This document shows positions 1-5,383 of a stretch of 8,329 nucleotides of DNA, one piece after another; within the stretch, counting starts at the first letter, position 1, and each line of letters opens with the position of its first letter. Origin of the DNA: Actinomycetales bacterium. GTDB lineage: Bacteria; Actinomycetota; Actinomycetes; Actinomycetales; Cellulomonadaceae. The notes beneath the pieces were generated by a model. That model ran no database searches and was not told where the DNA came from. It was given only the letters and a program-made list of their open reading frames with translations. A program made the position numbers and the translations under genes. The stretch covers positions 1 to 8,329 of the forward strand of contig JAAYZM010000054.1 in NCBI GenBank assembly GCA_012514835.1, written 5' to 3'.

Positions 1-494
1 CCGAGCTCCTCGTGCGCGGACGTCACCTCGTCCGGGGCGGGCACGTCCGGCATCGCCTCGGCGAACTCGATGCCGGGCTGCTCTTCCTGGAACGAGGCGA
101 TCATCGACAGGATCGGCTTGCCGCCCTGGATCGCGTGCGTGCGCCGCGCGGAGAACGACCGCCCGTCCCGCAGCCGCTCGACCTGGAACGTGATGGGCTC
201 GTCGAGCCGTCCGGGCCGCAAGAAGTAGCCGTGCATCGAGTGGGGGAGCCGCGCGTCCTCGAGCGTGCGCCCCGCGGCGAGGATCGACTGCGCGAGCACC
301 TGCCCGCCGAACACGCGCCCGTTGAGCTGCGGCAGCGAGCCGCCCGTGAACGTGTCGGGGCCTTCTTGCGCGAGGTCGAGCGCGGCAAGGAGCGCCGCGA
401 CGGGGTCCGACGGCGCAGGGGCCAGGGGGGAGGTGTCCGACGGCGGGATGTCCGACGGCGAGCCGCCCGCCCCGGGCGCATCCGGCTCGGTCAC
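1..494 (-). CDS. tesB: Acyl-CoA thioesterase II (TesB-like), 3' end cut by window edge
   Basis: This family hydrolyses acyl-CoA to free fatty acid and CoA in the cytoplasm, using a double hotdog fold. The visible 164 residues hold the first hotdog domain. Typical TesB blocks are LNGRVFGGQVLAQS (about 57-70), HSMHGYFLRPG (85-95) and ERLRDGRSFSARR (106-118). The family is usually near 290 residues, so the second hotdog domain, which carries the Asp/Thr/Gln active-site residues of E. coli TesB, lies beyond base 1. I place the start at the GTG at 494-492, which overlaps the globin stop as GTGA and implies translational coupling. No other ATG or GTG precedes the conserved core. The first 30 or so residues are a low-complexity Pro/Ser/Asp stretch with three PSD units encoded by an 11-bp DNA repeat. 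The family call is firm; substrate chain length is unknown. Confidence 0.92.
   Translation of the reverse strand, partial: MTEPDAPGAGGSPSDIPPSDTSPLAPAPSDPVAALLAALDLAQEGPDTFTGGSLPQLNGRVFGGQVLAQSILAAGRTLEDARLPHSMHGYFLRPGRLDEPITFQVERLRDGRSFSARRTHAIQGGKPILSMIASFQEEQPGIEFAEAMPDVPAPDEVTSAHEEL
405..460. repeat. Three copies of an 11-bp repeat in the thioesterase N-terminus
   Basis: GTCCGACGGCG occurs at 405-415, 435-445 and 450-460, spaced 30 and 15 bp, so all copies are in the same reading frame. On the coding strand each gives Pro-Ser-Asp, in the low-complexity leader ahead of the hotdog domain. Confidence 0.7.
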
Positions 495-877
495 GGGGTG
501 TCCTCGAACGTGTTGATGAGCGAGTGGGCGGCCCGTTCGAGATAGTCCCACAGCTGGGCCTCGTGGAGCGGCGCGAGCCCGGCCTCCTGGACGGCCACCT
601 TCATGTGCGCGAGCCACCGGTCCCGTGCGTCGGGGTTCACGTGGTACGGCGCGTGGCGCATGCGCAGCCGCGGGTGGCCGCGCTGCTCGGAGTACGTGGT
701 GGGACCACCCCAGTACTGCTCGAGGAACATCGCGAGGCGGTCGGCGGCGGGCTCGAGGTCCATCTCGGGGTACATGGGCCGCAGCACGTCGTCGTCGGCC
801 ACGCCTTCGTAGAAGCGGGCGACGATCCCGCGGAAGGTCTCGCGCCCGCCCACGGACTCGTAGAACGTCTCAGTCAC
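491..877 (-). CDS. glbO: Group II truncated haemoglobin (GlbO/trHbO)
   Basis: This is a small haem protein of the 2-on-2 globin fold that binds O2 and related ligands. Its relatives are linked to oxygen, NO or peroxide chemistry near the membrane. From the GTG at 877 it has 128 residues. The haem-pocket residues are then Tyr23 (B10), Tyr36 (CD1), proximal His75 (F8, in RLRMRHAP) and Trp88 (G8), which is the M. tuberculosis trHbO numbering as I recall it. The block FLEQYWGGPTTYSEQRGHPR is a group II signature. An ATG three codons upstream (886-884) abuts the Shine-Dalgarno GGAGG with no spacer, whereas the GTG sits 9 nt from it, so I prefer the GTG. The gene lies 45 nt after ptsI and overlaps the thioesterase by 4 nt, so all three are probably co-transcribed. 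The family is certain; the physiological role is not. Confidence 0.95.
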   Translation of the reverse strand: MTETFYESVGGRETFRGIVARFYEGVADDDVLRPMYPEMDLEPAADRLAMFLEQYWGGPTTYSEQRGHPRLRMRHAPYHVNPDARDRWLAHMKVAVQEAGLAPLHEAQLWDYLERAAHSLINTFEDTP

Positions 878-886
878 GCGTTCCAT

Positions 887-891
887 CCTCC
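887..891 (-). promoter_or_regulatory. Shine-Dalgarno site that decides the globin start
   Basis: GGAGG on the minus strand ends directly before the ATG at 886-884, leaving no spacer for that codon. It lies 9 nt before the in-frame GTG at 877-875. The GTG is therefore the better initiation codon for the globin. Confidence 0.6.
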
Positions 892-922
892 CACCGCGGC
901 GGCGTGGTGCCGTCAGGCTCCG

Positions 923-2596
923 TCAGCGGGTGAGCTCGCCGAGCACCACGGCCCGCGCGTCGCCCGCCGTGGGCGCGTTGAGCGCGAGCCGGGCCAGGCG
1001 CACGGCCTCGGCACGGGTGACGCGGGCGAGCATCGTGGCGACGTCGGGCAGCGCGGCCGGGGTCATCGACAGCGAGCTCACGCCGAGGCCCACGAGCACG
1101 ACGGCGAGCGCCGGGTCGGCCGCCGCCTCGCCGCACACGCCCACGGGGCGGCCCTGGACCTCGCCGCCCCGGCACGTCGCGGAGACGAGGTGGAGGAGCG
1201 CGGGCTGCCACGGGTCGGCGAGCTCGGCGAGCGAGGAGAGCTGGCGGTCCGCGGCCATGGCGTACTGCGTGAGGTCGTTGGTGCCGATCGACGCGAACGC
1301 GGCGTGCGCGAGGATCTGCCCGGAGAGCAGGGCGGCGCTCGGGACCTCGACCATGACGCCCGCGGTCGCGAGCCGGTGGCGGGCGGCGAGCTCGACGAAG
1401 TCCGCGGTCTCGTCGACGGTCGCGACCATCGGTGCCATGACCCACGCGTCGGCGCGCTCGGCCTCGGCGGCGCGCGCGATCGCCTCGAGCTGGGTCTCGA
1501 GCACGTCGGGGTGGCTCACGGCCGTCCGCAGGCCGCGCACCCCGAGGGCGGGGTTGGCCTCGGAGACGTCGGTGAGGAACGCGAGGGGCTTGTCCGCGCC
1601 CGCGTCGAGCGTGCGGACCACGACGCGCTTGCCGGGGAAGTGGCTCAGCACGGCCCGGTACGCCTCGATCTGCTCGTCGAGCGAGGGCGGGGTCTCGCGG
1701 TCGAGGAAGCAGAACTCGGTGCGGAAGAGCCCGATGCCCTGGGCTCCGGCGGTCGCGGCGGATGCGGCGTCGCGCGCGTCGGACACGTTCGCGAGGAGCG
1801 CCACGGGGTGGCCGTCGGCCGTGCGGCCGTCCCCGTCGAACGTTGCTGGGCGGCGCGAGCTGGCGATCGCCTCCGCGATGTCGTCCACCCCGGGGTCGAG
1901 GCGGACGGTCCCGAGGGAGCCGTCCACGAGCACGACGTCGTCGTCTGCCACGGCCCGCAGCAGCCCGCGCGTCGCGACGACGGCGGGGATGCCGAGGGCG
2001 CGCGCGAGGATCGCGGTGTGGGCGGTGGGCCCGCCGGACTGCGTCACGAGGGCGATCACGTGCGCGGGGTCGAGCCGCGCGGCGACGGCGGGCGGGACGT
2101 CGTCGGCCACGAGCACGAACGGCTCGGCGCGCACGGGGACGCCGGGCGCGGGGCGGCCCAGGAGGGCGGCGACGATCCTGTCGCGCACGTCCGCCACGTC
2201 GCTCGTGCGCTCGGCGAGGTAGCCGCCGATCTCCACGAACTGCCGCGTGACCACCTCGGCCGCCTCCCACACGGCGCGCTCGGGCACCAGGAGCTCGGCG
2301 CGCACCCGCTGCTCGGCGTCCGCCACGAGCGTGGGGTCACCGGCCATCGCGGCCGTCGCGGCGAGCACGTCGCTCGCCTCGCCCTGCGCGAGCTCGGCCG
2401 CGGCCGTGAGCTCGTTCTGCACGGTGGTCGAAGCCTGCGCGATGCGCGCGACGGCTTCCTCGACGTCGGTGCCGGGAGCGAGGCGGACCCCGGCAGGCGG
2501 TTCCGCGACGGGCGGGGGGAGGAGGACCACGGGGCCGACGGCGCGACCCCCGCTCACGGGGATGCCGTGGAGGGTGCGGACGTTCCCGTGCGCCAT
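923..2596 (-). CDS. ptsI: PTS enzyme I (phosphoenolpyruvate-protein phosphotransferase)
   Basis: Enzyme I autophosphorylates on a histidine using PEP and donates the phosphate to HPr, the first step of the PTS. At 557 residues it is normal length. Order: N-terminal HPr-binding region, swivelling His domain with SGGPTAHTAILAR (187-199, phospho-His193), then the PEP-utilising TIM barrel. In the barrel I see GIGLFRTEFCFL (287-298), VVVRTLDAGADKP (325-337), NPALGVRGLR (348-357), GVMVEVPSAA (413-422) and SIGTNDLTQY (436-445). The catalytic Cys488 is in GVCGEAAADP, equivalent to Cys502 in E. coli. All key residues are present, so it should be active. Start: ATG at 2596-2594, with AAGGGA a few bases upstream. 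It is divergent from the EIIB-EIIA pair and leads a likely operon with the globin and thioesterase. No HPr gene is in the window. Confidence 0.98.
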   Translation of the reverse strand: MAHGNVRTLHGIPVSGGRAVGPVVLLPPPVAEPPAGVRLAPGTDVEEAVARIAQASTTVQNELTAAAELAQGEASDVLAATAAMAGDPTLVADAEQRVRAELLVPERAVWEAAEVVTRQFVEIGGYLAERTSDVADVRDRIVAALLGRPAPGVPVRAEPFVLVADDVPPAVAARLDPAHVIALVTQSGGPTAHTAILARALGIPAVVATRGLLRAVADDDVVLVDGSLGTVRLDPGVDDIAEAIASSRRPATFDGDGRTADGHPVALLANVSDARDAASAATAGAQGIGLFRTEFCFLDRETPPSLDEQIEAYRAVLSHFPGKRVVVRTLDAGADKPLAFLTDVSEANPALGVRGLRTAVSHPDVLETQLEAIARAAEAERADAWVMAPMVATVDETADFVELAARHRLATAGVMVEVPSAALLSGQILAHAAFASIGTNDLTQYAMAADRQLSSLAELADPWQPALLHLVSATCRGGEVQGRPVGVCGEAAADPALAVVLVGLGVSSLSMTPAALPDVATMLARVTRAEAVRLARLALNAPTAGDARAVVLGELTR

Positions 2597-2612
2597 GGTG
2601 TCCCTTCATCGT

Positions 2613-2634
2613 GACCTGACCCGACCTGACCCGA
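2613..2634. repeat. 10-bp tandem direct repeat in the ptsI leader
   Basis: The 10-mer GACCTGACCC occurs twice in tandem, with a further 2 bases of a third copy. It lies between the predicted ptsI -10 box and the ptsI start codon. A 10-bp period is about one helical turn, so both copies face the same side of the DNA, which would suit an operator. It could also be chance or leader structure. Confidence 0.6.
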
Positions 2635-2671
2635 GCATAGGTGCCCGCGGCGGGCGTGCGCGGACTACGCT
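2634..2671. promoter_or_regulatory. Divergent promoter region for ptsI and the EIIB-EIIA pair
   Basis: On the minus strand TATGCT (2639-2634) fits an actinobacterial -10 box (TANNNT) for ptsI. On the plus strand TACGCT (2666-2671) fits a -10 box for the EIIB gene. The boxes lie 26 bp apart, so each promoter's -35 zone falls inside or next to the other promoter, and transcription of the two units would be physically coupled. No good -35 (TTGAC-like) is visible for either, which may mean an activator is needed. A perfect inverted repeat with 6-bp arms, GCCCGC/GCGGGC (2643-2655), sits between them. In DNA this GC-rich, such a repeat may be chance. Confidence 0.4.
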
Positions 2672-2722
2672 GGAGGAGGTAGCCGGTCACGCGCAGGCCG
2701 GTCGGACGAGGTGGAGTGTGTG

Positions 2723-2953
2723 ATGAGCAAGGCTGAGCAGATCCTCGCGGCTCTCGGTGGCGACGCGAACGTCGTCGACCTCGAGCCGTGCATCACGCGG
2801 TTGCGTGTCGAGGTGAGCGACCCCGCCCTCGTCAACGAGGAGGGTCTGCGCGCCACCGGCGCTTTTGGCGTGGTGCGCTCGGGCCGGGTGGTCCAGGTGA
2901 TCGTGGGTCCCGAGGCGGACGACCTCGCCGCGCAGATGCACGAGCTGCGCTGA
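2723..2953 (+). CDS. PTS EIIB, glucose/N-acetylglucosamine family, single domain
   Basis: EIIB accepts phosphate from EIIA on a cysteine and passes it to the sugar held by EIIC. The 76-residue protein is one complete EIIB domain (PTS_EIIB, glucose superfamily). The phospho-Cys is Cys23 in LEPCITRLRVEV, the hallmark LxxCxTRLR block. GAFGVVRSGRVVQVIVGP follows. Most glucose-family EIIBs are fused to EIIC; this one stands alone, like NagF of Streptomyces. I chose the ATG at 2723 because GGAG (2713-2716) sits 6 nt before it. A GTG at 2711 would overlap that site. The gene is followed 3 nt later by EIIA. Sugar specificity cannot be read from EIIB alone. N-acetylglucosamine or glucose is likely from the family. 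Confidence 0.93.
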   Translation: MSKAEQILAALGGDANVVDLEPCITRLRVEVSDPALVNEEGLRATGAFGVVRSGRVVQVIVGPEADDLAAQMHELR

Positions 2954-2956
2954 GCC

Positions 2957-3421
2957 GTGGGTCTGGTCCGCGCTCCCGTGCCCGGCACGGTGGTGGCGCT
3001 CGACGACGTCCCGGACGAGGTGTTCGCGACGCGCATGCTCGGCCCCGGCCTCGCCGTGGTGCCCGACGACGTCCCCGAGCTCGATGCCTTCGCCCCCGTG
3101 GCCGGCACGCTCGGCTCGCTGTACCCGCACGCTGCCGTGGTGCTCGACGCGGGGCGGCGTGACCGCCCGGTGCTCGTGCACCTCGGTCTCGACACGGTCG
3201 AGCTCAAGGGAGAGGGCTTTACTCTGCACGCCGAGATCGGTCAGCAGGTGCTCGTGGGCGACTCGCTCGTGACGTGGTCCCCGGGGCAGGTGCTGGCGAG
3301 CGGGCGGAGCCCCGTGTGCCCCGTTCTCGCACTGGGAGTGGGGGCGGAGGCGGTCGAGCTGATCGCGGCGCCCGGCACGCACGTCGTCGTCGGCGACCCC
3401 CTCTTCGACTGGCTCGGCTGA
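2957..3421 (+). CDS. crr: PTS EIIA, glucose type (Crr-like)
   Basis: EIIA of the glucose family carries phosphate from HPr to EIIB and in many bacteria also signals carbon status. The 154 residues are the usual length. The active-site histidine is His75 in VLVHLGLDTVELKGEGF, matching His90 of E. coli EIIA-Glc. The second pocket histidine is His58 in SLYPHAAVV, matching His75 of E. coli. Other family blocks are RAPVPGTVVALDDVPDEVF near the N-terminus and GDPLFDW at the C-terminus. The start is a GTG 3 nt after the EIIB stop with no clear Shine-Dalgarno site, so translation is probably coupled to EIIB. The membrane EIIC partner is not in the window. Confidence 0.95.
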   Translation: MGLVRAPVPGTVVALDDVPDEVFATRMLGPGLAVVPDDVPELDAFAPVAGTLGSLYPHAAVVLDAGRRDRPVLVHLGLDTVELKGEGFTLHAEIGQQVLVGDSLVTWSPGQVLASGRSPVCPVLALGVGAEAVELIAAPGTHVVVGDPLFDWLG

Positions 3422-3440
3422 GCCCGTCCGCCCCACCGTC

Positions 3441-3454
3441 CGCCGTCGTCGGCG
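3441..3454 (+). terminator. Weak hairpin downstream of EIIA, possible terminator
   Basis: CGCCG and CGGCG form a 5-bp stem around a TCGT loop, 19 nt after the EIIA stop. No T-run follows. It may help end the EIIB-EIIA transcript before the SDR promoter, but a stem this short is common by chance in such GC-rich DNA. Confidence 0.2.
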
Positions 3455-3480
3455 TGCTCGGGAATATCCGCACGCCCTCA

Positions 3481-3514
3481 TTGGTTGAAAGTTGTACTAA
3501 GCCGCACTGAAGTG
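3481..3514 (+). promoter_or_regulatory. Promoter/operator region of the SDR gene
   Basis: This is an AT-richer island in a GC-rich background, 42 nt before the SDR start. TTGAAA (3485-3490) matches five of six bases of the -35 consensus and lies 17 bp from TGAAGT (3508-3513), a poor -10 box. TACTAA (3495-3500) is another -10 candidate. The 20 bases 3481-3500 form an imperfect dyad (TTgGTtgAA facing TTgtACtAA), as expected for a dimeric repressor site. A perfect short dyad CACT-GA-AGTG follows at 3505-3514. No regulator gene is adjacent. Confidence 0.35.
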
Positions 3515-3555
3515 AGCTGCAGGGGGCAGGCGGACCACCGAAGAAGGGACACACC

Positions 3556-4302
3556 ATGTTGCTCGAAGGCAAGGTCGCACTCGTCACCGGAGGCGCCGCG
3601 GGGCTCGGCCGCGCGATCGCCCAGTCCTACGGCCGCGAGGGCGCCACCGTCGTGGTCACGGACATCAACACCGACGGCGCCGCCGCAGTGGCCCAGGAGA
3701 TCGTCGCCGCGGGCGGCAAGGCCACGAGCGCGCACCTCGACACGACCGACGCGCAGGCCCACGTGGACCTCGTGGCCCGCATCGAGGCCGAGCACGGCCG
3801 CCTCGACATCGCCGCGAACAACGCAGGCATCACCATCCCCGCCGTCCGCACCGCGGAGCTCCCGCTCGAGGACTGGCAGAAGGTGCGCAGCATCGACCTC
3901 GACGGCGTCTTCTACGGCGTCCGGGCCCAGATCCCCGCGATGCAGCGCGCGGGCGGTGGCGTGATCGTCTCGACCTCGTCGATCGCCGGCCAGCGCGGGC
4001 TGTGGGGCATGCTGCCCTACTCCGCCGCGAAGCACGGCGTGATCGGCATGATGAAGACCATCGCGTGGGAGTACGGCGCGGACAACATCCGCGCGCTCGC
4101 GGTGGGCCCCGCCTACATCAAGACGGGACTCGAGGACAACATCCCCGAGGACGTCCGCGTCCAGCTCCCCGGCATGCACGCGCTCGGCCGCATGGGCGAG
4201 CCCCGCGAGGTGGGCGACACGTTCGCATGGCTCAGCTCCGACCAGGCGAGCTTCCTGACGGGCTCCTACATCCCCGTCGACGGCGGCTACCTGGCTCGCT
4301 GA
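3556..4302 (+). CDS. Classical SDR family NAD(P)-dependent oxidoreductase
   Basis: This is a cytoplasmic short-chain dehydrogenase/reductase, interconverting a hydroxyl and a carbonyl on an unknown substrate. It has 248 residues, the classical size. Visible motifs: cofactor loop TGGAAGLG (11-18), Asp36 at the end of the second strand (favouring NAD(H) over NADP(H)), NNAG (88-91), catalytic Ser142, and YSAAK with Tyr155 and Lys159. The C-terminus SYIPVDGGYLAR is typical. The position that is usually Asn in the Asn-Ser-Tyr-Lys tetrad is Asp114 (SIDLDGVF) by alignment spacing to Tyr155. The start is ATG at 3556 with AAGGGA 6 nt upstream. It appears monocistronic, with its own promoter region and a hairpin after the stop. 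Relatives include glucose-, cyclohexanol- and acyl-type dehydrogenases. The substrate cannot be named from sequence. Confidence 0.93.
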   Translation: MLLEGKVALVTGGAAGLGRAIAQSYGREGATVVVTDINTDGAAAVAQEIVAAGGKATSAHLDTTDAQAHVDLVARIEAEHGRLDIAANNAGITIPAVRTAELPLEDWQKVRSIDLDGVFYGVRAQIPAMQRAGGGVIVSTSSIAGQRGLWGMLPYSAAKHGVIGMMKTIAWEYGADNIRALAVGPAYIKTGLEDNIPEDVRVQLPGMHALGRMGEPREVGDTFAWLSSDQASFLTGSYIPVDGGYLAR

Positions 4303-4322
4303 CCTCGCACGACCAGCACCTC

Positions 4323-4354
4323 GGGCTGGGTGGCGTTCACGCGCCGCCCAGCCC
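4323..4354 (+). terminator. Strong hairpin terminator between convergent SDR and mscS genes
   Basis: The arms 4323-4335 and 4342-4354 form a 13-bp GC-rich stem around the loop TTCACG, followed on the plus strand by TTCCTC. The single non-Watson-Crick position (T4331 with G4346) is a G-U pair in plus-strand RNA but an A-C mismatch in minus-strand RNA. The structure therefore favours ending the SDR transcript. The stop codon of mscS (4339-4337) lies in the loop, and its last five sense codons lie in the right arm. Confidence 0.7.
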
Positions 4355-5308
4355 TTCCTCGTCCGCGCGGGCGTCACCGGTACGCGCCGAGGGCGGGCGC
4401 AGCAGCACGCGCTGCCCGGGCAGCACCATCGCGATGCCTTCCGCCGCGAACACGTCCTTCACGGCCGCGCGCAGGGCCCGGGCCACCTCCCACTGCCGGG
4501 CAGGCGCCGTCTTGGCGAGGATCCGCAGCATCGCGGACTCCGCCGTGAGGTCCTCGATCCCGCTCACGTCCGCCGGGCCCATGATGACCCGCCCCAGCTC
4601 GGGGTCCTCCGCCACCCGGGACGCCGCGAGCCGCAGCGCGTCCTGCACCTTCGCGATGTTCTCGTCCGGGTCCACCCGCACCTCGACGATCGCGCGCGAC
4701 CAGCCCTGCGTCAGGTTGCCCACGCGCATCAGCTCGCCGTTGCGCAGGTACCACAGCGTCCCGTGGAAGTCCCGCACCTGGGTCACGCGCAGCCCCACCT
4801 CCTCGACCGTCCCGGACACGTCCCCGAGGTCGATCACGTCACCGATCCCGTACTGGTCCTCGATGAGGATCGCGACCCCGGACAGGTAGTCCTTCACGAG
4901 CGTCTGCGCACCGAAACCGAGGGCGACGCCGACGACGCCCGCCGAGGCGATCAGCGGTGCCAGGTTGATGTCCAGGATGGTCAGGATCACCGTGATGATC
5001 ACGAGGATCACCACCACGGTGGCCGTCGAGCGCAGCACGGACGCGAGCGTGTTGGCGCGCAGCGTGCGCCGCGCCGAGACGAGCGGGTCCGTCATGGGCG
5101 GGGAGTACTTGCCGCGCCGGGCGATGAACCGCTTGGCCCGCTGACGCAGCGCCGTGCGTCCCCGTTCGAAGCGGCGCACCAGCTGCGTGATGGTCGCGCG
5201 CACGAGCCACAGCACGAGCGACCCGACGGCGATCGTGAGGAGGATGCGCAGCGGCACCTCGAGCCACTCGCGGTCCTCGAGCAGCGAGTCGAGCCAGGAC
5301 GTGTCCAT
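4337..5308 (-). CDS. mscS: Small-conductance mechanosensitive channel (MscS family)
   Basis: MscS channels open under membrane tension and release solutes on osmotic downshift. The protein has 323 residues. A first hydrophobic segment is at about 17-38. A very basic cytoplasmic loop follows (about 45-66), then a second segment (about 97-114). The pore-lining helix is at about 118-142, with the family pattern GVVGVALGFGAQTLVKDYLSG. The MscS beta domain follows (EDQYGIGDVIDLGDVSGTV, 150-168; LRNGEL, 188-193), then the alpha/beta C-terminal domain. The polar tail is short. The start is the ATG at 5308-5306; no Shine-Dalgarno site precedes it. A -10-like TACTGT lies 6 nt upstream, so a leaderless mRNA is likely. 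The same frame remains open far upstream antisense to malQ, but that part is not coding. Confidence 0.94.
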   Translation of the reverse strand: MDTSWLDSLLEDREWLEVPLRILLTIAVGSLVLWLVRATITQLVRRFERGRTALRQRAKRFIARRGKYSPPMTDPLVSARRTLRANTLASVLRSTATVVVILVIITVILTILDINLAPLIASAGVVGVALGFGAQTLVKDYLSGVAILIEDQYGIGDVIDLGDVSGTVEEVGLRVTQVRDFHGTLWYLRNGELMRVGNLTQGWSRAIVEVRVDPDENIAKVQDALRLAASRVAEDPELGRVIMGPADVSGIEDLTAESAMLRILAKTAPARQWEVARALRAAVKDVFAAEGIAMVLPGQRVLLRPPSARTGDARADEEGLGGA

Positions 5309-5314
5309 GAGTGC

Positions 5315-5342
5315 ACAGTAGTCGCCGCGGGCGCGCCGTGAA
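5315..5342 (-). promoter_or_regulatory. Putative leaderless promoter of mscS
   Basis: TTCACG (5342-5337) as -35 and TACTGT (5320-5315) as -10 are 16 bp apart on the minus strand. The -10 box ends 6 nt before the mscS ATG, which would make the A of the ATG the transcription start. That agrees with the lack of a Shine-Dalgarno site. Confidence 0.55.
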
Positions 5343-5371
5343 GTCCCACGGCCAGGGGGCGCTCGCTCTGG

Positions 5372-5377
5372 CAGGAT
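5372..5377 (+). promoter_or_regulatory. Putative -10 box of a leaderless malQ promoter
   Basis: CAGGAT ends 6 nt before the malQ GTG. CAGGAT and TAGGAT are frequent -10 forms in GC-rich actinobacteria. No Shine-Dalgarno site precedes the GTG and no clear -35 is visible. Confidence 0.45.
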
Positions 5378-5383
5378 CGACGG

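Noticed and set aside
524..2614. A 696-codon open frame on the plus strand across the globin and enzyme I genes
   Set aside because: It lies antisense to two clear protein families. Its translation is Gly/Arg/His/Glu-rich with no domain, and stop codons are rare on the antisense strand of GC-rich genes.
2711..2722. A GTG start at 2711 for EIIB
   Set aside because: It would place the Shine-Dalgarno GGAG inside the coding sequence. The ATG at 2723 has the right spacing, and EIIB domains start about there.
2687..3481. Minus-strand open frames across the EIIB-EIIA genes
   Set aside because: The plus strand encodes complete EIIB and EIIA with intact phosphorylation residues, whereas the minus-strand products show no recognisable domain.
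4002..4889. A plus-strand 295-codon frame running from the SDR into the mscS region
   Set aside because: It overlaps the SDR in another frame and then runs antisense to mscS. It crosses the terminator hairpin and has no family features.
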